A DNA stretch of 55,027 nucleotides from the NCBI RefSeq assembly GCF_000280905.1, contig NZ_ALAP01000072.1:1-55027 (forward strand), in the 5' to 3' direction. Made by a program: the position numbers and the translations under genes. Below, piece by piece: positions 25,495-34,419 of the stretch. The notes beneath the pieces were generated by a model that was not told the DNA's origin, made no database searches, and saw only the letters and a list, made by a program, of their open reading frames with translations. How positions within the stretch are numbered: position 1 is the stretch's first letter; the number at the start of each line of letters is the position of its first letter. The stretch is from Streptomyces sp. AA1529 (lineage in GTDB: Bacteria; Actinomycetota; Actinomycetes; Streptomycetales; Streptomycetaceae).

Positions 25495-27675
25495 TCAGTC
25501 CGTGAAGGTCTCGCCCCGTGCGGCCTTCTCCGCCAGCAGCGTGGGGACCGCGAACCGCTCGCCGTAGCGCTCGCCCAACTCCCCGGCGCGGGCCACGAAG
25601 CCGGCCGGTCCGCCCTCGTATCCGTTGATGTACTGGATCACTCCGCCCGTCCAGGCGGGGAAGCCGATGCCCATGATGGATCCGATGTTGGCGTCGGCGA
25701 CCGTGGTGAGCACGCCCTCCTCGAACAGCCGCACGGTGTCCAGCGCCTCGGAGAAGAGCATCCGCTCCTTCATGTCCTCGAACGGGATCCCTGGATCGCC
25801 CTCGACGGCGAAGTGCTCCCGCAGCCCCGGCCACAGCCCGGCCCGCTTGCCGTTCTCGTCGTAGTCGTAGAAGCCCGCACCGCCGCTGCGGCCGGTGCGG
25901 CCGAACTCCTCGACCATCCGGTCGAGTACGGCGTCGGCCGGGTGGACGGGCAGTTCCCCGCCCTCGGCCCGCAGCGCCTGCCGGGTCTCGTCCCGGATCC
26001 GGCGGGGCAGGGTGAGGGTGAGTTCGTCCATCAGGGAGAGCACCTTGGCCGGGTAGCCGGCCTGCGCTGCGGCCTGCTCCACGGTGGCCGGGTCGACGCC
26101 CTCGGCCAGCAGGGCGACGCCCTCGTTGATGAAGTGGCCGATGACGCGCGAGGTGAAGAAGCCGCGCGAGTCGTTGACCACGATCGGGGTCTTGCGGATC
26201 CGCCGTACGAGGTCGAACGCGCGGGCCAGCGCCTCGTCGCCGGTCTCGCGCCCCTTGATGATCTCGACCAGCGGCATCTTGTCCACCGGGGAGAAGAAGT
26301 GCAGCCCGATGAAGTCCGCGCGGCGCTCGACGCCTTCGGCGAGCGAGGTGATCGGCAGCGTGGAGGTGTTGGAGCACAGCAGCGCGTCCGGGGCGACGAG
26401 GTGCTCGATCTCCTGGAACACCTTGTGCTTGAGCGCGGGGTCCTCGAAGACCGCCTCGATCACGACGTCGCAGCCCGCCACCGCCTGCGGATCGGCGGTG
26501 GGGGTGATCCGCGCCAGCAGCGCGTCGCGGTCGGCCTCGGTGGTCTTCCCGCGGGAGAGCGCCTTCTCCAGCAGTCCCGCCGAGTACGCCTTGCCCTTCT
26601 CGGCCGCCTCCGGGGTGACGTCCTTGAGCACGACCTCGATGCCCGCCCTGGCACACGAGTACGCGATTCCGGCGCCCATCATCCCCGCGCCCAGCACGGC
26701 CACCCTGGCGGCCTCGCGCCCGGCGATCCCCTGGGGCCTGCTGCGGCCCGCGTTGACGGCCTGGAGGTCGAAGAAGAACGCCTGGATCATGTTGGTGGAG
26801 ATCTGCCCGCAGGCCAGCTCCACGAAGTAGCGCGCCTCGATGACCTGCGCGGTCTCGAAGTCCACCTGGGCGCCCTCGACGGCGGCCGCGAGGATGTTGC
26901 GCTGGGCCGGATAGGGCGCCCCGCCAGTCTGCTTCTTGAGGTTGGCGGGGAAGGCCGGCAGGTTCTCCGCGAACTTCGGATGCGCGGGCGTCCCACCGGG
27001 GATCCGGTACCCCTTGACGTCCCAGGGCTGCTGCGCGGCGGGGTTGGCCTCGATGAAGGCGCGGGCGGCGGCCAGCATCTCCTCCGGCGTCCCGACGACC
27101 TCGTGGACCAGACCGACCTCCTTGGCCTTGGCCGGACGGTACTGCTGGCCCTGGAGGAGCACGTTCAGCAGCGCGTCGGTGATGCCCAGCAGCCGCACCG
27201 CACGGGTGACGCCGCCGCCCGCCGGGAGCAGCCCCAGTGTGGCCTCCGGGCAGCCGATCTTCGAGCCGCGGGCGTCGAGGGCGACGCGGTGGTGGCAGGC
27301 GAGCGCGATCTCCAGACCGCCGCCGAGCGCCGCGCCGTTGAGCGCGGCCACCACCGGGAGGCCCAGGGTCTCGATACGGCGCAGGTCGCGCTTGATGCGC
27401 ATGCCGTTGTCGAAGACCTCCTGGGCGTCCTCGGGCCGCGCCCGGATGAGCAGCCGCAGGTCGCCGCCGGCGAAGAAGGTCTTCTTGGCGGAGGTCATGA
27501 TGACGCCGCGCACGCTGTCTCGTTCGGCCTCGAGCCGGTCGGCGACCGCGGTGAGGGACGTCTGGAAGGCCGCGTTCATGGTGTTCGCGGACTGGTCCGG
27601 GTCGTCGAAGGTCAGTGTGACGATTCCGGTGCTGTCCTGGTCCCAGCGGATGGTGGTGGAGGTGGGTTCGGGCAT
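25495..27675 (-). CDS. fadB: Multifunctional fatty-acid oxidation protein (enoyl-CoA hydratase + 3-hydroxyacyl-CoA dehydrogenase)
   Basis: 726 aa. N-terminal crotonase domain (about 1-200) with LNGAALGGGLEIALAC and CPEATLGLLPAGGG, which keeps both catalytic glutamates. Then the NAD-binding domain with VAVLGAGMMGAGIAY near 322-336, SNTSTLPI and GLHFFSPVDKMPLVEII, and a C-terminal 3-hydroxyacyl-CoA dehydrogenase helical domain. It hydrates enoyl-CoA and oxidises the L-3-hydroxyacyl-CoA. It is the last gene of the leftward operon, 82 bp after the thiolase, with AGGGAG upstream of the ATG. It would work with the thiolase as the two subunits of the beta-oxidation complex. Confidence 0.95.
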   Translation of the reverse strand: MPEPTSTTIRWDQDSTGIVTLTFDDPDQSANTMNAAFQTSLTAVADRLEAERDSVRGVIMTSAKKTFFAGGDLRLLIRARPEDAQEVFDNGMRIKRDLRRIETLGLPVVAALNGAALGGGLEIALACHHRVALDARGSKIGCPEATLGLLPAGGGVTRAVRLLGITDALLNVLLQGQQYRPAKAKEVGLVHEVVGTPEEMLAAARAFIEANPAAQQPWDVKGYRIPGGTPAHPKFAENLPAFPANLKKQTGGAPYPAQRNILAAAVEGAQVDFETAQVIEARYFVELACGQISTNMIQAFFFDLQAVNAGRSRPQGIAGREAARVAVLGAGMMGAGIAYSCARAGIEVVLKDVTPEAAEKGKAYSAGLLEKALSRGKTTEADRDALLARITPTADPQAVAGCDVVIEAVFEDPALKHKVFQEIEHLVAPDALLCSNTSTLPITSLAEGVERRADFIGLHFFSPVDKMPLVEIIKGRETGDEALARAFDLVRRIRKTPIVVNDSRGFFTSRVIGHFINEGVALLAEGVDPATVEQAAAQAGYPAKVLSLMDELTLTLPRRIRDETRQALRAEGGELPVHPADAVLDRMVEEFGRTGRSGGAGFYDYDENGKRAGLWPGLREHFAVEGDPGIPFEDMKERMLFSEALDTVRLFEEGVLTTVADANIGSIMGIGFPAWTGGVIQYINGYEGGPAGFVARAGELGERYGERFAVPTLLAEKAARGETFTD

Positions 27676-27757
27676 GGTTCGGACTCCCTGAGCGAGCGGT
27701 GCGGCCCCCGGCGTCGGCGAGGGGGAACGGATCGGGCGGACGGGTCGGCGGCCGCGG

Positions 27758-28972
27758 CTACAGCCGTTCGACCACGGTGGCGACCCCCATTCCGCCTCCC
27801 ACGCACAGCGTCACCAGCCCGTAGCGCTGATCCGTGCGCTCCAGTTCGTCGATGCACGTCCCGAGCAGCATCGCGCCGGTGGCCCCCAGCGGGTGCCCCA
27901 TGGCGATGGCGCCGCCGTTGACGTTCACCTTCTCCAGCGGGAACCCCATGTCCTTGGCGAACCGCAGCACCACAGCGGCGAACGCCTCGTTCATCTCGGC
28001 GACGGCGATGTCCTCCACCGTCAGCCCGGCTTTGGCCAGGGCCTTGCGGCACGCGGGGGCGGGCCCGGTGAGCATGATGGTGGGGTCGGCTCCGGAGACG
28101 GCGGCCGAGACGATCCGCGCCCGGGGGCGCAGCCCGAACCGCTCCCCGACCTCCTGGCCGCCGACCGCGACCAGGGCCGAACCGTCCACCATGCCGGAGG
28201 AGTTGCCCGCGTGATGTACGTGGTCGATCCGCTCCACCGCGTGGTACTTCTGCAGCGCCACGGCGTCGAACCCGCCCATCTCCCCGATGGTCGCGAACGA
28301 CGGCTTGAGGCCCGCGAGGGTGTCGGCGGTGGTGCCGGGACGGATGTGCTCGTCGTGGTCGAGGACGGTGAGTCCGTTGCGGTCCCGTACCGGTACCACC
28401 GAGCGCGCGAACCGGCCGTCCTTCCAGGCGTGCGCGGCCAGTTCCTGGGAGCGGGCGGCGTACTCGTCCACGTCCCGGCGGCTGAACCCCTCCAGAGTGG
28501 CGATCAGGTCGGCGCCGATGCCCTGGGGCACGAAACCGGTCTCGAAGCTGGTCAGCGGGTCGTTGAACCAGGCGCCGCCGTCCGAGCCCATCTTCACCCG
28601 GGACATGGACTCCACCCCGCCCGCCAGGACGAGGTCCTCCCAGCCGGAGCGGACCTTGGCGGCGGCCATGTTGACCGCTTCCAGGCCGGAGGCGCAGAAG
28701 CGGTTCTCCTGGACGCCGGCGACGGTGTCGGGCAGCCCCGCGGCGATGGCGGCGATCTTCGCGATGTCCGAGCCCTGGTCGCCGACCGGGCTGACGACGC
28801 CGAGCACGATGTCGTCGACCGCCTGCGGGTCCAGGTCGGGCATGCGGCGGCGCAGCTCGTCGATCAGGCCGACCACCAGGTCGACGGGCTTGGTGCCGTG
28901 CAGGGCGCCGTCGGCCTTGCCGCGGCCGCGCGGGGTGCGGATTGCCTCGTACACGAACGCTTCTGAGCTCAC
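27758..28972 (-). CDS. fadA: Acetyl-CoA C-acyltransferase (3-ketoacyl-CoA thiolase)
   Basis: 404 aa degradative thiolase. Nucleophile Cys93 in NRFCASGLEA, then GNSSGMVDGSALV, the active-site His in GGAIAMGHPLGATGA, and the second Cys in LCVGGGMG at the C terminus. It cleaves 3-ketoacyl-CoA with CoA to give acetyl-CoA. Start is GTG complementing 28970-28972, with AAAGG nine bases upstream. It lies between the dehydrogenase and fadB genes in the same direction, matching pathway order. Confidence 0.96.
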   Translation of the reverse strand: MSSEAFVYEAIRTPRGRGKADGALHGTKPVDLVVGLIDELRRRMPDLDPQAVDDIVLGVVSPVGDQGSDIAKIAAIAAGLPDTVAGVQENRFCASGLEAVNMAAAKVRSGWEDLVLAGGVESMSRVKMGSDGGAWFNDPLTSFETGFVPQGIGADLIATLEGFSRRDVDEYAARSQELAAHAWKDGRFARSVVPVRDRNGLTVLDHDEHIRPGTTADTLAGLKPSFATIGEMGGFDAVALQKYHAVERIDHVHHAGNSSGMVDGSALVAVGGQEVGERFGLRPRARIVSAAVSGADPTIMLTGPAPACRKALAKAGLTVEDIAVAEMNEAFAAVVLRFAKDMGFPLEKVNVNGGAIAMGHPLGATGAMLLGTCIDELERTDQRYGLVTLCVGGGMGVATVVERL

Positions 28973-29041
28973 GAGGGGTGCCTTTCGTACGGGGGCGGAG
29001 GGGAGCCGCGCGGAGGCGGCCGGGCGGGTCCGGCGCGGATG

Positions 29042-30199
29042 TCAGTTCAGCAGCGACCGCCCGATGATCTCCTTCATGATCTCGGTGGTCCCGCCGTAGA
29101 TGGTCTGGATGCGGCCGTCGGTGAAGGCCTTGGCGACCGGATACTCGGTCATGTACCCGTAACCGCCGTGGAGTTGCAGACAGCGGTCGGCTGCGCGCTT
29201 CTGCAGCTCGGTGGCCCACCACTTCGCCATGGAGGCGTGCACCGCGTCCAGCCGGCCCGCGGCGTGGTCCTCGATGCAGCGGTCCAGGAAGGCCCGGGTG
29301 ACGGCGCACTCGGTGGCCAGCTCGGCGATCTCGAAGCGGATGTGCTGCAGCTTGGCCAGCGGCCGGCCGAACGCGGTGCGCTCCTTGACGTACGCGGTGG
29401 TCAGCTCCAGCAGATGCTCCGCGGCGGCGATGCCCGCGACGGCGATGGCCATCCGCTCCTGCGCCAGATTGGTCATCAGGTGCAGGAAGGCGCCGTTGAG
29501 CTCCCCGAGCAGGTTCTCCTTGGGGACGCGCACATCGGTGAAGAACAGCTCGGCGGTGTCCTGCGCCTTCTGGCCGATCTTGTCCAGGTTGCGGCCGCGC
29601 TCGAAGCCCTCGGCACCGCGCTCGACGACGAGCAGGCTCAGCCCGTGCGCGCCGCCCTCGGGCGTGGTCCGGGCCACGACGACGACCAGGTCGGCGAGGA
29701 TGCCGTTGGAGATGAAGGTCTTCGAGCCGTTCAGCAGCCAGTGGTCGCCCCGGTCCTGGGCCGTGGTGCGGATGCCCTGCAGATCGGAGCCCGCGCCGGG
29801 CTCGGTCATGGCGATGGCGGTGATGGTCTCGCCCGAGCAGAAACCGGGCAGCCAGCGGCGCTTCTGCTCCGGGGTCGCCAGCTCGGCGAGGTAGGGGCCG
29901 ACGATGTCGTTGTGCAGACCGACCGCGAGCCCGGGCGCGCCCGCACGGGTGAACTCCTCGGCGAGTACCGCGGCGTAGCGGAAGTCCGGCTCTCCCCCGC
30001 CGCCGTACTCCTCGGGCACCGCGAGTCCGAGCAGCCCCTGCCGGCCGGCGGCGCGCCACACGTCCCTGGAGACGACGCCGTCCTGCTCCCACCGCGCGTA
30101 GTGCGGCGTCACCTCCTTGGCCAGGAAGGTGCGTACCGTCTGCCGGAACGCTTCGTGGTCCGCGGTGAAGATCTGCCGCTGCATCTGCTGCTGCTTCAT
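29042..30199 (-). CDS. Acyl-CoA dehydrogenase, long-chain (LCAD)-like
   Basis: 385 aa FAD flavoprotein. Seen: AMTEPGAGSDLQGIRTTA, WLLNGSKTFISNG, the KERTAFGRPLAKLQ helix, LHGGYGYMTEYPVAKAF and IYGGTTEIMKEIIGR. The usual MCAD-position glutamate is Gly (IYGGT), while LAQERMAIA carries a Glu equivalent to the LCAD catalytic base in PQERLLIA. The C-terminal third also follows LCAD closely, so a longer or branched substrate is likely. ATG is preceded by GGAGGAG and overlaps the stop of the racemase gene as ATGA. Confidence 0.94.
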   Translation of the reverse strand: MKQQQMQRQIFTADHEAFRQTVRTFLAKEVTPHYARWEQDGVVSRDVWRAAGRQGLLGLAVPEEYGGGGEPDFRYAAVLAEEFTRAGAPGLAVGLHNDIVGPYLAELATPEQKRRWLPGFCSGETITAIAMTEPGAGSDLQGIRTTAQDRGDHWLLNGSKTFISNGILADLVVVVARTTPEGGAHGLSLLVVERGAEGFERGRNLDKIGQKAQDTAELFFTDVRVPKENLLGELNGAFLHLMTNLAQERMAIAVAGIAAAEHLLELTTAYVKERTAFGRPLAKLQHIRFEIAELATECAVTRAFLDRCIEDHAAGRLDAVHASMAKWWATELQKRAADRCLQLHGGYGYMTEYPVAKAFTDGRIQTIYGGTTEIMKEIIGRSLLN

Positions 30200-31365
30200 G
30201 CGTCTCCTCCACCCGCCGCTGCGGGTGCGGTCAGGGCCGGGACACCCCAGTCGCGGGCCACCTGCGCGGTGTGCGCACCGGGCCGGGCCGGCGCGGAGGC
30301 GACCCGGGTGGGTGTCGCGGAGAACCGGGGGGCGGGCGCGGGCTGGGTGATGCCGGAGTGCTCCAGATAGGTGCCGCGTGCGGCCAGGTGCGGATGGGAC
30401 GGCGCCTCGGTCAGCGAGAGCACCGGGGCCACACAGGCGTCGCTGGCCTCGAAGACCTCCGTCCACTCCGCCCGGGTGCGGGAGGCGAACCGGGCGGCGA
30501 TCAGCTCCCGCAGCTCGTCCCACGCGGCGAGGTCCTCGCGGGGCGGTGCCTCCTCGGCGATTCCGAGGAGGCGGGTGAACTCCGCGTAGAACGCGGGCTC
30601 CAGCGCTCCGACGGCCATGAAGCCGCCGTCGGCGGTGGCGTAGGTGCCGTAGAAGGGGCAGCCGCCGTCCAGCAGGTTCGCGGCGCGGCGGTCCTGCCAG
30701 CCGCCCGCGGCGAGCAGGCCCTGGATCATGGCCGTGAGGTGGCTCGTTCCGTCCACGATCGCGGCGTCCACCACCTGCCCGGCGCCCTGCGGTCCGCGCG
30801 CGTGGTGCAGCGCGGCCAGGACACCGACGACGAGGTAGAGGGAGCCGCCCGCGTAGTCGCCCAGCAGGTTGGCGGGGGCGACCGGCGGCCCCTCGGCCGG
30901 CCCGGTCATCCCGAGGGCTCCGGTGACGGCGATGTAGCCGAGATCGTGCCCGGCCCGCGCGGCCAGCGGTCCGTCCTGGCCCCAGCCGGTCATCCGGCCG
31001 TAGACCAGCCGGGGGTTGCGGGCCAGGCAGACATCGGGGCCGACGCCGAGGCGTTCGGCGACGCCGGGCCGGAACCCCTCCACGAGCACGTCGGCGCGTT
31101 CGATCAGGGAGAGCGCCGCGCCGGCTCCGGCCTGCTGTTTGAGGTCCAGCAGCACGGAGCGCTTGTTGCGGTTGGTGACGTCGTACTCGGGTGCGACCCC
31201 GAGGGCACCGCCGCCCGGCCGGTCCACGCGGACCACGTCGGCCCCGAGGTCGGCCAGTGTCATGGCGGCGAACGGCCCCGGCCCGATCCCGGCGAGCTCG
31301 ACCACCCGCACTCCGGCCAGCGGGCCCCGGCCAGCGGCCCGCTCGCGTTCCTCCGCTGCTGCCAT
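30196..31365 (-). CDS. CaiB/BaiF CoA transferase, alpha-methylacyl-CoA racemase-like
   Basis: 389 aa type III CoA-transferase fold. Seen: VVELAGIGPGPFAAMTLADL, GADVVRVDRP, NRNKRSVLLDLK, LVEGFRPGVAERLG, MTGWGQDGP and NLLGDYAGGSLYLVVG, whose Asp is the catalytic acid region in the racemase. The pattern fits alpha-methylacyl-CoA racemase, which prepares (R)-2-methyl branched acyl-CoAs for the (S)-specific dehydrogenase. That would explain its place as first gene of the beta-oxidation operon, since branched fatty acids are abundant in Streptomyces (inference). The start complementing 31363-31365 is chosen by family alignment, with GGGGGC upstream. Confidence 0.9.
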   Translation of the reverse strand: MAAAEERERAAGRGPLAGVRVVELAGIGPGPFAAMTLADLGADVVRVDRPGGGALGVAPEYDVTNRNKRSVLLDLKQQAGAGAALSLIERADVLVEGFRPGVAERLGVGPDVCLARNPRLVYGRMTGWGQDGPLAARAGHDLGYIAVTGALGMTGPAEGPPVAPANLLGDYAGGSLYLVVGVLAALHHARGPQGAGQVVDAAIVDGTSHLTAMIQGLLAAGGWQDRRAANLLDGGCPFYGTYATADGGFMAVGALEPAFYAEFTRLLGIAEEAPPREDLAAWDELRELIAARFASRTRAEWTEVFEASDACVAPVLSLTEAPSHPHLAARGTYLEHSGITQPAPAPRFSATPTRVASAPARPGAHTAQVARDWGVPALTAPAAAGGGDA

Positions 31366-31379
31366 CGGGCCCCCAGCAC

Positions 31380-31400
31380 TGTGACACAACTGATGTAACA
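31380..31400. promoter_or_regulatory. Direct-repeat operator candidate at the beta-oxidation promoter
   Basis: TGTGACA (31380-31386) and TGTAACA (31394-31400) repeat with a 14-base period; the longer units TGTGACACAACTGA and TGTAACACCGATGA agree at 10 of 14 positions. They sit right at and after the predicted transcription start, where a bound repressor would block initiation. Confidence 0.4.
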
Positions 31401-31406
31401 CCGATG

Positions 31407-31435
31407 ATGCTATGGACACCAACGGCAATCCACAA
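31407..31435 (-). promoter_or_regulatory. Promoter of the beta-oxidation operon
   Basis: On the minus strand: TTGTGG (31435-31430), 17 bases, TAGCAT (31412-31407). Transcription would start near 31400, giving a leader of about 35 bases to the racemase ATG. Confidence 0.5.
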
Positions 31436-31632
31436 GCCCCGCCGGGCCACTCGGCCGCCTGGAGCCGGGGCACCGGACCGCCGCTCGGCACTCCCGTGTC
31501 CGGCAGCCTCGCCTCAGCCGGGAGCCTCGGCCGGCGGGCTCGCGGCTCCGGGGCCCGTCGCGCGGCGCGCGGGCCGAGCGCCACGGCCGAATCCCGCCAG
31601 CAGCCGCGGGCACGCGAACGCAGCCTGGACAC

Positions 31633-32190
31633 ATGGACACCGGAACAGACCGCACGCGGACGGGCCGCCGGACAGCCGGCACGGGATACGAGGTCCGGGC
31701 GATCCCGCCCGGAACGCTGCAGGAACTGCGCACACGCGACGACGCGGGCGCTCCGCCGCGCACGGTGGTGGACGAGGAGGGCGGCAGCCCGCTGCGCTGC
31801 TGCCTGGAGCGGAGCGGGCCGGGCGAGACCCTCGCCCTCGTCTCCTACGCGCCGCTGCGCCGCTGGGCACGTGAGACGAACGCCGACCCGGGCGCGTACG
31901 ACGAGGTCGGGCCGGTCTTCATCCATCCGCACGACTGCGGCGGCTGGACGGGCACCCCGGACGGCGGCTTCCCGGAGGCCATGCGCGGCGAACGGCGCAC
32001 GCTGCGGGCCTACTCGGCGCAGGGCAGCATCCTCGGCGGCCTGCTGCTCGACCGCACCCGGGAGGGAACGCCGACCGTGGAGGAGGGACTGGCGCAGCTC
32101 TACGCAGACCCCCTCGTGGCGGCGGTGCACGTCCGCGCGGTCGAGTTCGGCTGCTTCCAGGTGGAGACGCGGAGGTGCGGCACGGGATGA
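31633..32190 (+). CDS. DUF1203 family protein
   Basis: 185 aa, soluble. Family features: an N-terminal VRAIPPGTLQELR, the middle GSPLRCCLERSGPGETLALVSYAP, then YDEVGPVFIHPHDCGG and RRTLRAYSAQG, and the C-terminal VRAVEFGCFQVE. The conserved His and Cys of GPVFIHPHDC could bind metal, but no function is known for DUF1203. The ATG at 31633 has no convincing ribosome binding site; the following 20 residues are low complexity, so the true start may be downstream. It is divergent from the beta-oxidation operon. Confidence 0.82.
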   Translation: MDTGTDRTRTGRRTAGTGYEVRAIPPGTLQELRTRDDAGAPPRTVVDEEGGSPLRCCLERSGPGETLALVSYAPLRRWARETNADPGAYDEVGPVFIHPHDCGGWTGTPDGGFPEAMRGERRTLRAYSAQGSILGGLLLDRTREGTPTVEEGLAQLYADPLVAAVHVRAVEFGCFQVETRRCGTG

Positions 32191-32324
32191 CCGGCGGGGA
32201 ACCGGACCGGGCTCCGGCACTCTGCGTCCGCTGCCCCGCGCCGTCACCCTCCGGCCTCGGCGGAGACACCCGGATCCCGGTCTCCGCCTCCGGCGGAGGG
32301 CTCGCCCGTCACCCGGCGGTGGGA

Positions 32325-32389
32325 TGGACAGCCGAGGGGACGCTGCGTAAAGTTGCAGAAAAGTCAGAGGTTTCACGCAGCTTCACGCA
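32325..32389 (+). promoter_or_regulatory. Promoter and triple operator of the SIS-aldolase-DeoR operon
   Basis: TGGACA (32325-32330), 17 bases, TAAAGT (32348-32353). A nonamer of consensus yTTyACGCA occurs three times: TGCGTAAAG (reverse, 32344-32352, over the -10 box), TTTCACGCA (32371-32379) and CTTCACGCA (32381-32389). The last two form a 10-bp-period tandem. The layout suggests repression by the DeoR protein of the same operon. Confidence 0.55.
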
Positions 32390-32428
32390 TCGGCCGGGAG
32401 GGATCCGGGCCAGGAGGGGGCCCCGCAC

Positions 32429-33320
32429 ATGGGCGAGTCGGCATACATGGAGCAGGAACTGCGCAGCCAGCCGGAGACCTGGCGGGCAGCGGCGAAGATC
32501 GGTGCCGGTGACACCCCCCTTCCGGCTGCGGCCGCCGGTCGCGGTGATCGGCTGCGGAACCTCGTGGTTCATGGCGCAGTCCTACGCTTCGCTGCGCGAG
32601 GCGGCCGGCCTGGGGGTGACGGACGCCTTCGCCGCCTCCGAGGCCTTCCTCGGCGCGGCCCGGGGGTATGACGCGGTGGTCGCGCTCACCCGCTCCGGCA
32701 CCACGACGGAAGTGCTGCGCGTGCTGGACGCGGTGCGCGGCCGGATCCCCACCGTGACGGTGCTGGGCGACCCGGACACCCCGGCGACGGCGCTGTCGGA
32801 CGAGACGGTCGCGCTGCCGTTCGCGGATGAGAGGTCCGTGGTGCAGACCCGTTTCGCCACCTCGGCGCTGACCCTGCTGCGGGCTCATCTGGGCGAGGAC
32901 CTGGCGGGACCCGTCGCCGACGCCGAGGAGGCACTCGACTGCCCGGTGGAGCAGGAGTGGCTGGATGCCGAGCAGTTCACCTTCCTCGGCCGGGGCTGGA
33001 CCTTCGGGCTGGCCAACGAGGCGGCCCTCAAGATGCGGGAGGCGTCGCAGAGCTGGACGGAGTCCTATCCCGCCATGGAATACCGGCACGGGCCGATAGC
33101 CATCGCCGCGCCCGGACGGATCACCTGGCACTTCGGCCGGGCGCCGGAAGGGCTGGAGAGCGAAGTACGCGCCACGGGTGCCCGCTTCGTGTGCCACGGC
33201 CGGGATCCGCTCGCGGACCTGGTCCTCGTCCACCGCGTCGCGCTGGAACGGGCCCGGGTGCGGGGCCTCGACCCGGACAACCCGCGCAGCCTGACCCGCT
33301 CGGTGATGCTGGAGGGCTGA
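32429..33320 (+). CDS. SIS domain sugar isomerase/deaminase-like protein, apparently frameshifted
   Basis: Two frames together make a normal SIS protein of about 297 aa. From ATG 32429 (AGGAGG 11 bases upstream) the frame gives MGESAYMEQELRSQPETWR, the typical N terminus of this actinobacterial family. The rest, from VAVIGCGTSWFMAQSY at 32538 through LTRSGTTTE, ADERSVVQTRFATSALTLLR and AMEYRHGP to the stop at 33320, is in the next frame. The switch falls between about 32505 and 32540, a stretch that includes a six-C run at 32514-32519. It may be a real mutation or a sequence error; otherwise a shorter product could start at GTG 32502 or 32508. Members resemble AgaS/GlmS isomerase domains acting on amino-sugar phosphates. 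Confidence 0.8.
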
Positions 33321-33546
33321 TCGGCGCGGCGGCCCCGGTGACCGTACGGCAGACGGCCTCCGGCACCCGCCGCTCCGCGTCTTCGACGCCCGTGCCGCCC
33401 CGGCCTCCGCGCCGGCCCGCTCCCAGCCGGGGCGGACGCGTTCCGCTCCCGCCGCACAGCCGTACCGCACACCGGCCGCACCCGGCCCGCGCGGGTCACC
33501 GTCCGACGAATCCCCCAGCCCGCTCCACCCGTACCAGGAGTCCCCG

Positions 33547-34419
33547 ATGCCTCTCGTCCCCACCGCCTCGATCCTCGCCGCCGCCCGGGCGGCGGATACC
33601 GGTGCGGCCGCGTTCAACGTCATCCACCTGGAGACCGCCGAAGCGCTGGTGGCGGCTGCCGACGAGACCGGCTCGCCGCTCATCCTGCAGATCAGTGAGA
33701 ACTGTGTGCGCTACCACGGCAGCCTGCTGCCGATCACCCGTGCCGCTCTCGCGCTCGCCGAGGCGGCACGGACCGAAGTCTCGGTGCATCTGGACCACAT
33801 CACCGACGCGGACCTGATCCGCCAGGGCGTCGAGGCCGGGGTCGGCTCGGTGATGATCGACGCCTCCACCCTGCCGTACACCCAGAACGTGGCGACGACC
33901 GCGCGACTGACCTCCTGGTGCCACGAGCGGGGTGTCTTCGTCGAGGCGGAGCTGGGCGAGGTGGGCGGCAAGGACGGGGTGCACGCGCCGGGAGTGCGAA
34001 CCGACCCCGACGAGGCGCTGGCGTTCGTCGCGGCCACCGGAGTGGACGCACTGGCGGTCGCGGTGGGCTCGTCCCATGCCATGCGGGAACGCACCGCGAA
34101 GCTGGATCTGGAATTGATCGGCCGTCTCAGGGAGAAGCTGGCGGTGCCGCTGGTGCTGCACGGCTCCTCGGGGGTTCCCGACGAAGAGCTGCGGGCGGCC
34201 ATCGGCGCGGGGATGACCAAGATCAATATATCGACGCATCTCGTCTCGGTCTTCACCGGGCGCGTGCGTAAGGTACTGGAGGCCGACCCCGCGCTCATCG
34301 ACTCGCGCAAGTACGTGGCCCCGGCGCGGGAGGCGGTCCGGAGCGAGGCGGCACGGCTTCTGCACGTACTCGGCGACATGGGGCGGATGAAGGAGAAGAC
34401 GTCAGGTGAAGCGCCATGA
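33547..34419 (+). CDS. Class II ketose-bisphosphate aldolase
   Basis: 290 aa class II (zinc) aldolase of the Fba/KbaY/GatY group. Catalytic D83 and zinc ligand H84 in VSVHLDHITD; VMIDASTLPYTQN; EAELGEVGGKDG; a second zinc His region around VGSSHAM and VLHGSSGV; and the phosphate-binding TKINISTHL. It would cleave a ketose 1,6-bisphosphate such as tagatose- or fructose-bisphosphate to dihydroxyacetone phosphate and glyceraldehyde 3-phosphate. AGGAG precedes the ATG at eight bases. It follows the SIS gene by 226 bp with no gene between. The DeoR gene starts inside its last codons. Confidence 0.93.
   Translation: MPLVPTASILAAARAADTGAAAFNVIHLETAEALVAAADETGSPLILQISENCVRYHGSLLPITRAALALAEAARTEVSVHLDHITDADLIRQGVEAGVGSVMIDASTLPYTQNVATTARLTSWCHERGVFVEAELGEVGGKDGVHAPGVRTDPDEALAFVAATGVDALAVAVGSSHAMRERTAKLDLELIGRLREKLAVPLVLHGSSGVPDEELRAAIGAGMTKINISTHLVSVFTGRVRKVLEADPALIDSRKYVAPAREAVRSEAARLLHVLGDMGRMKEKTSGEAP

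Noticed and set aside
22585..31435. Biosynthetic gene cluster around the P450 genes
   Set aside because: Neighbouring genes are conservon and beta-oxidation functions; no polyketide, peptide or terpene synthase is present.
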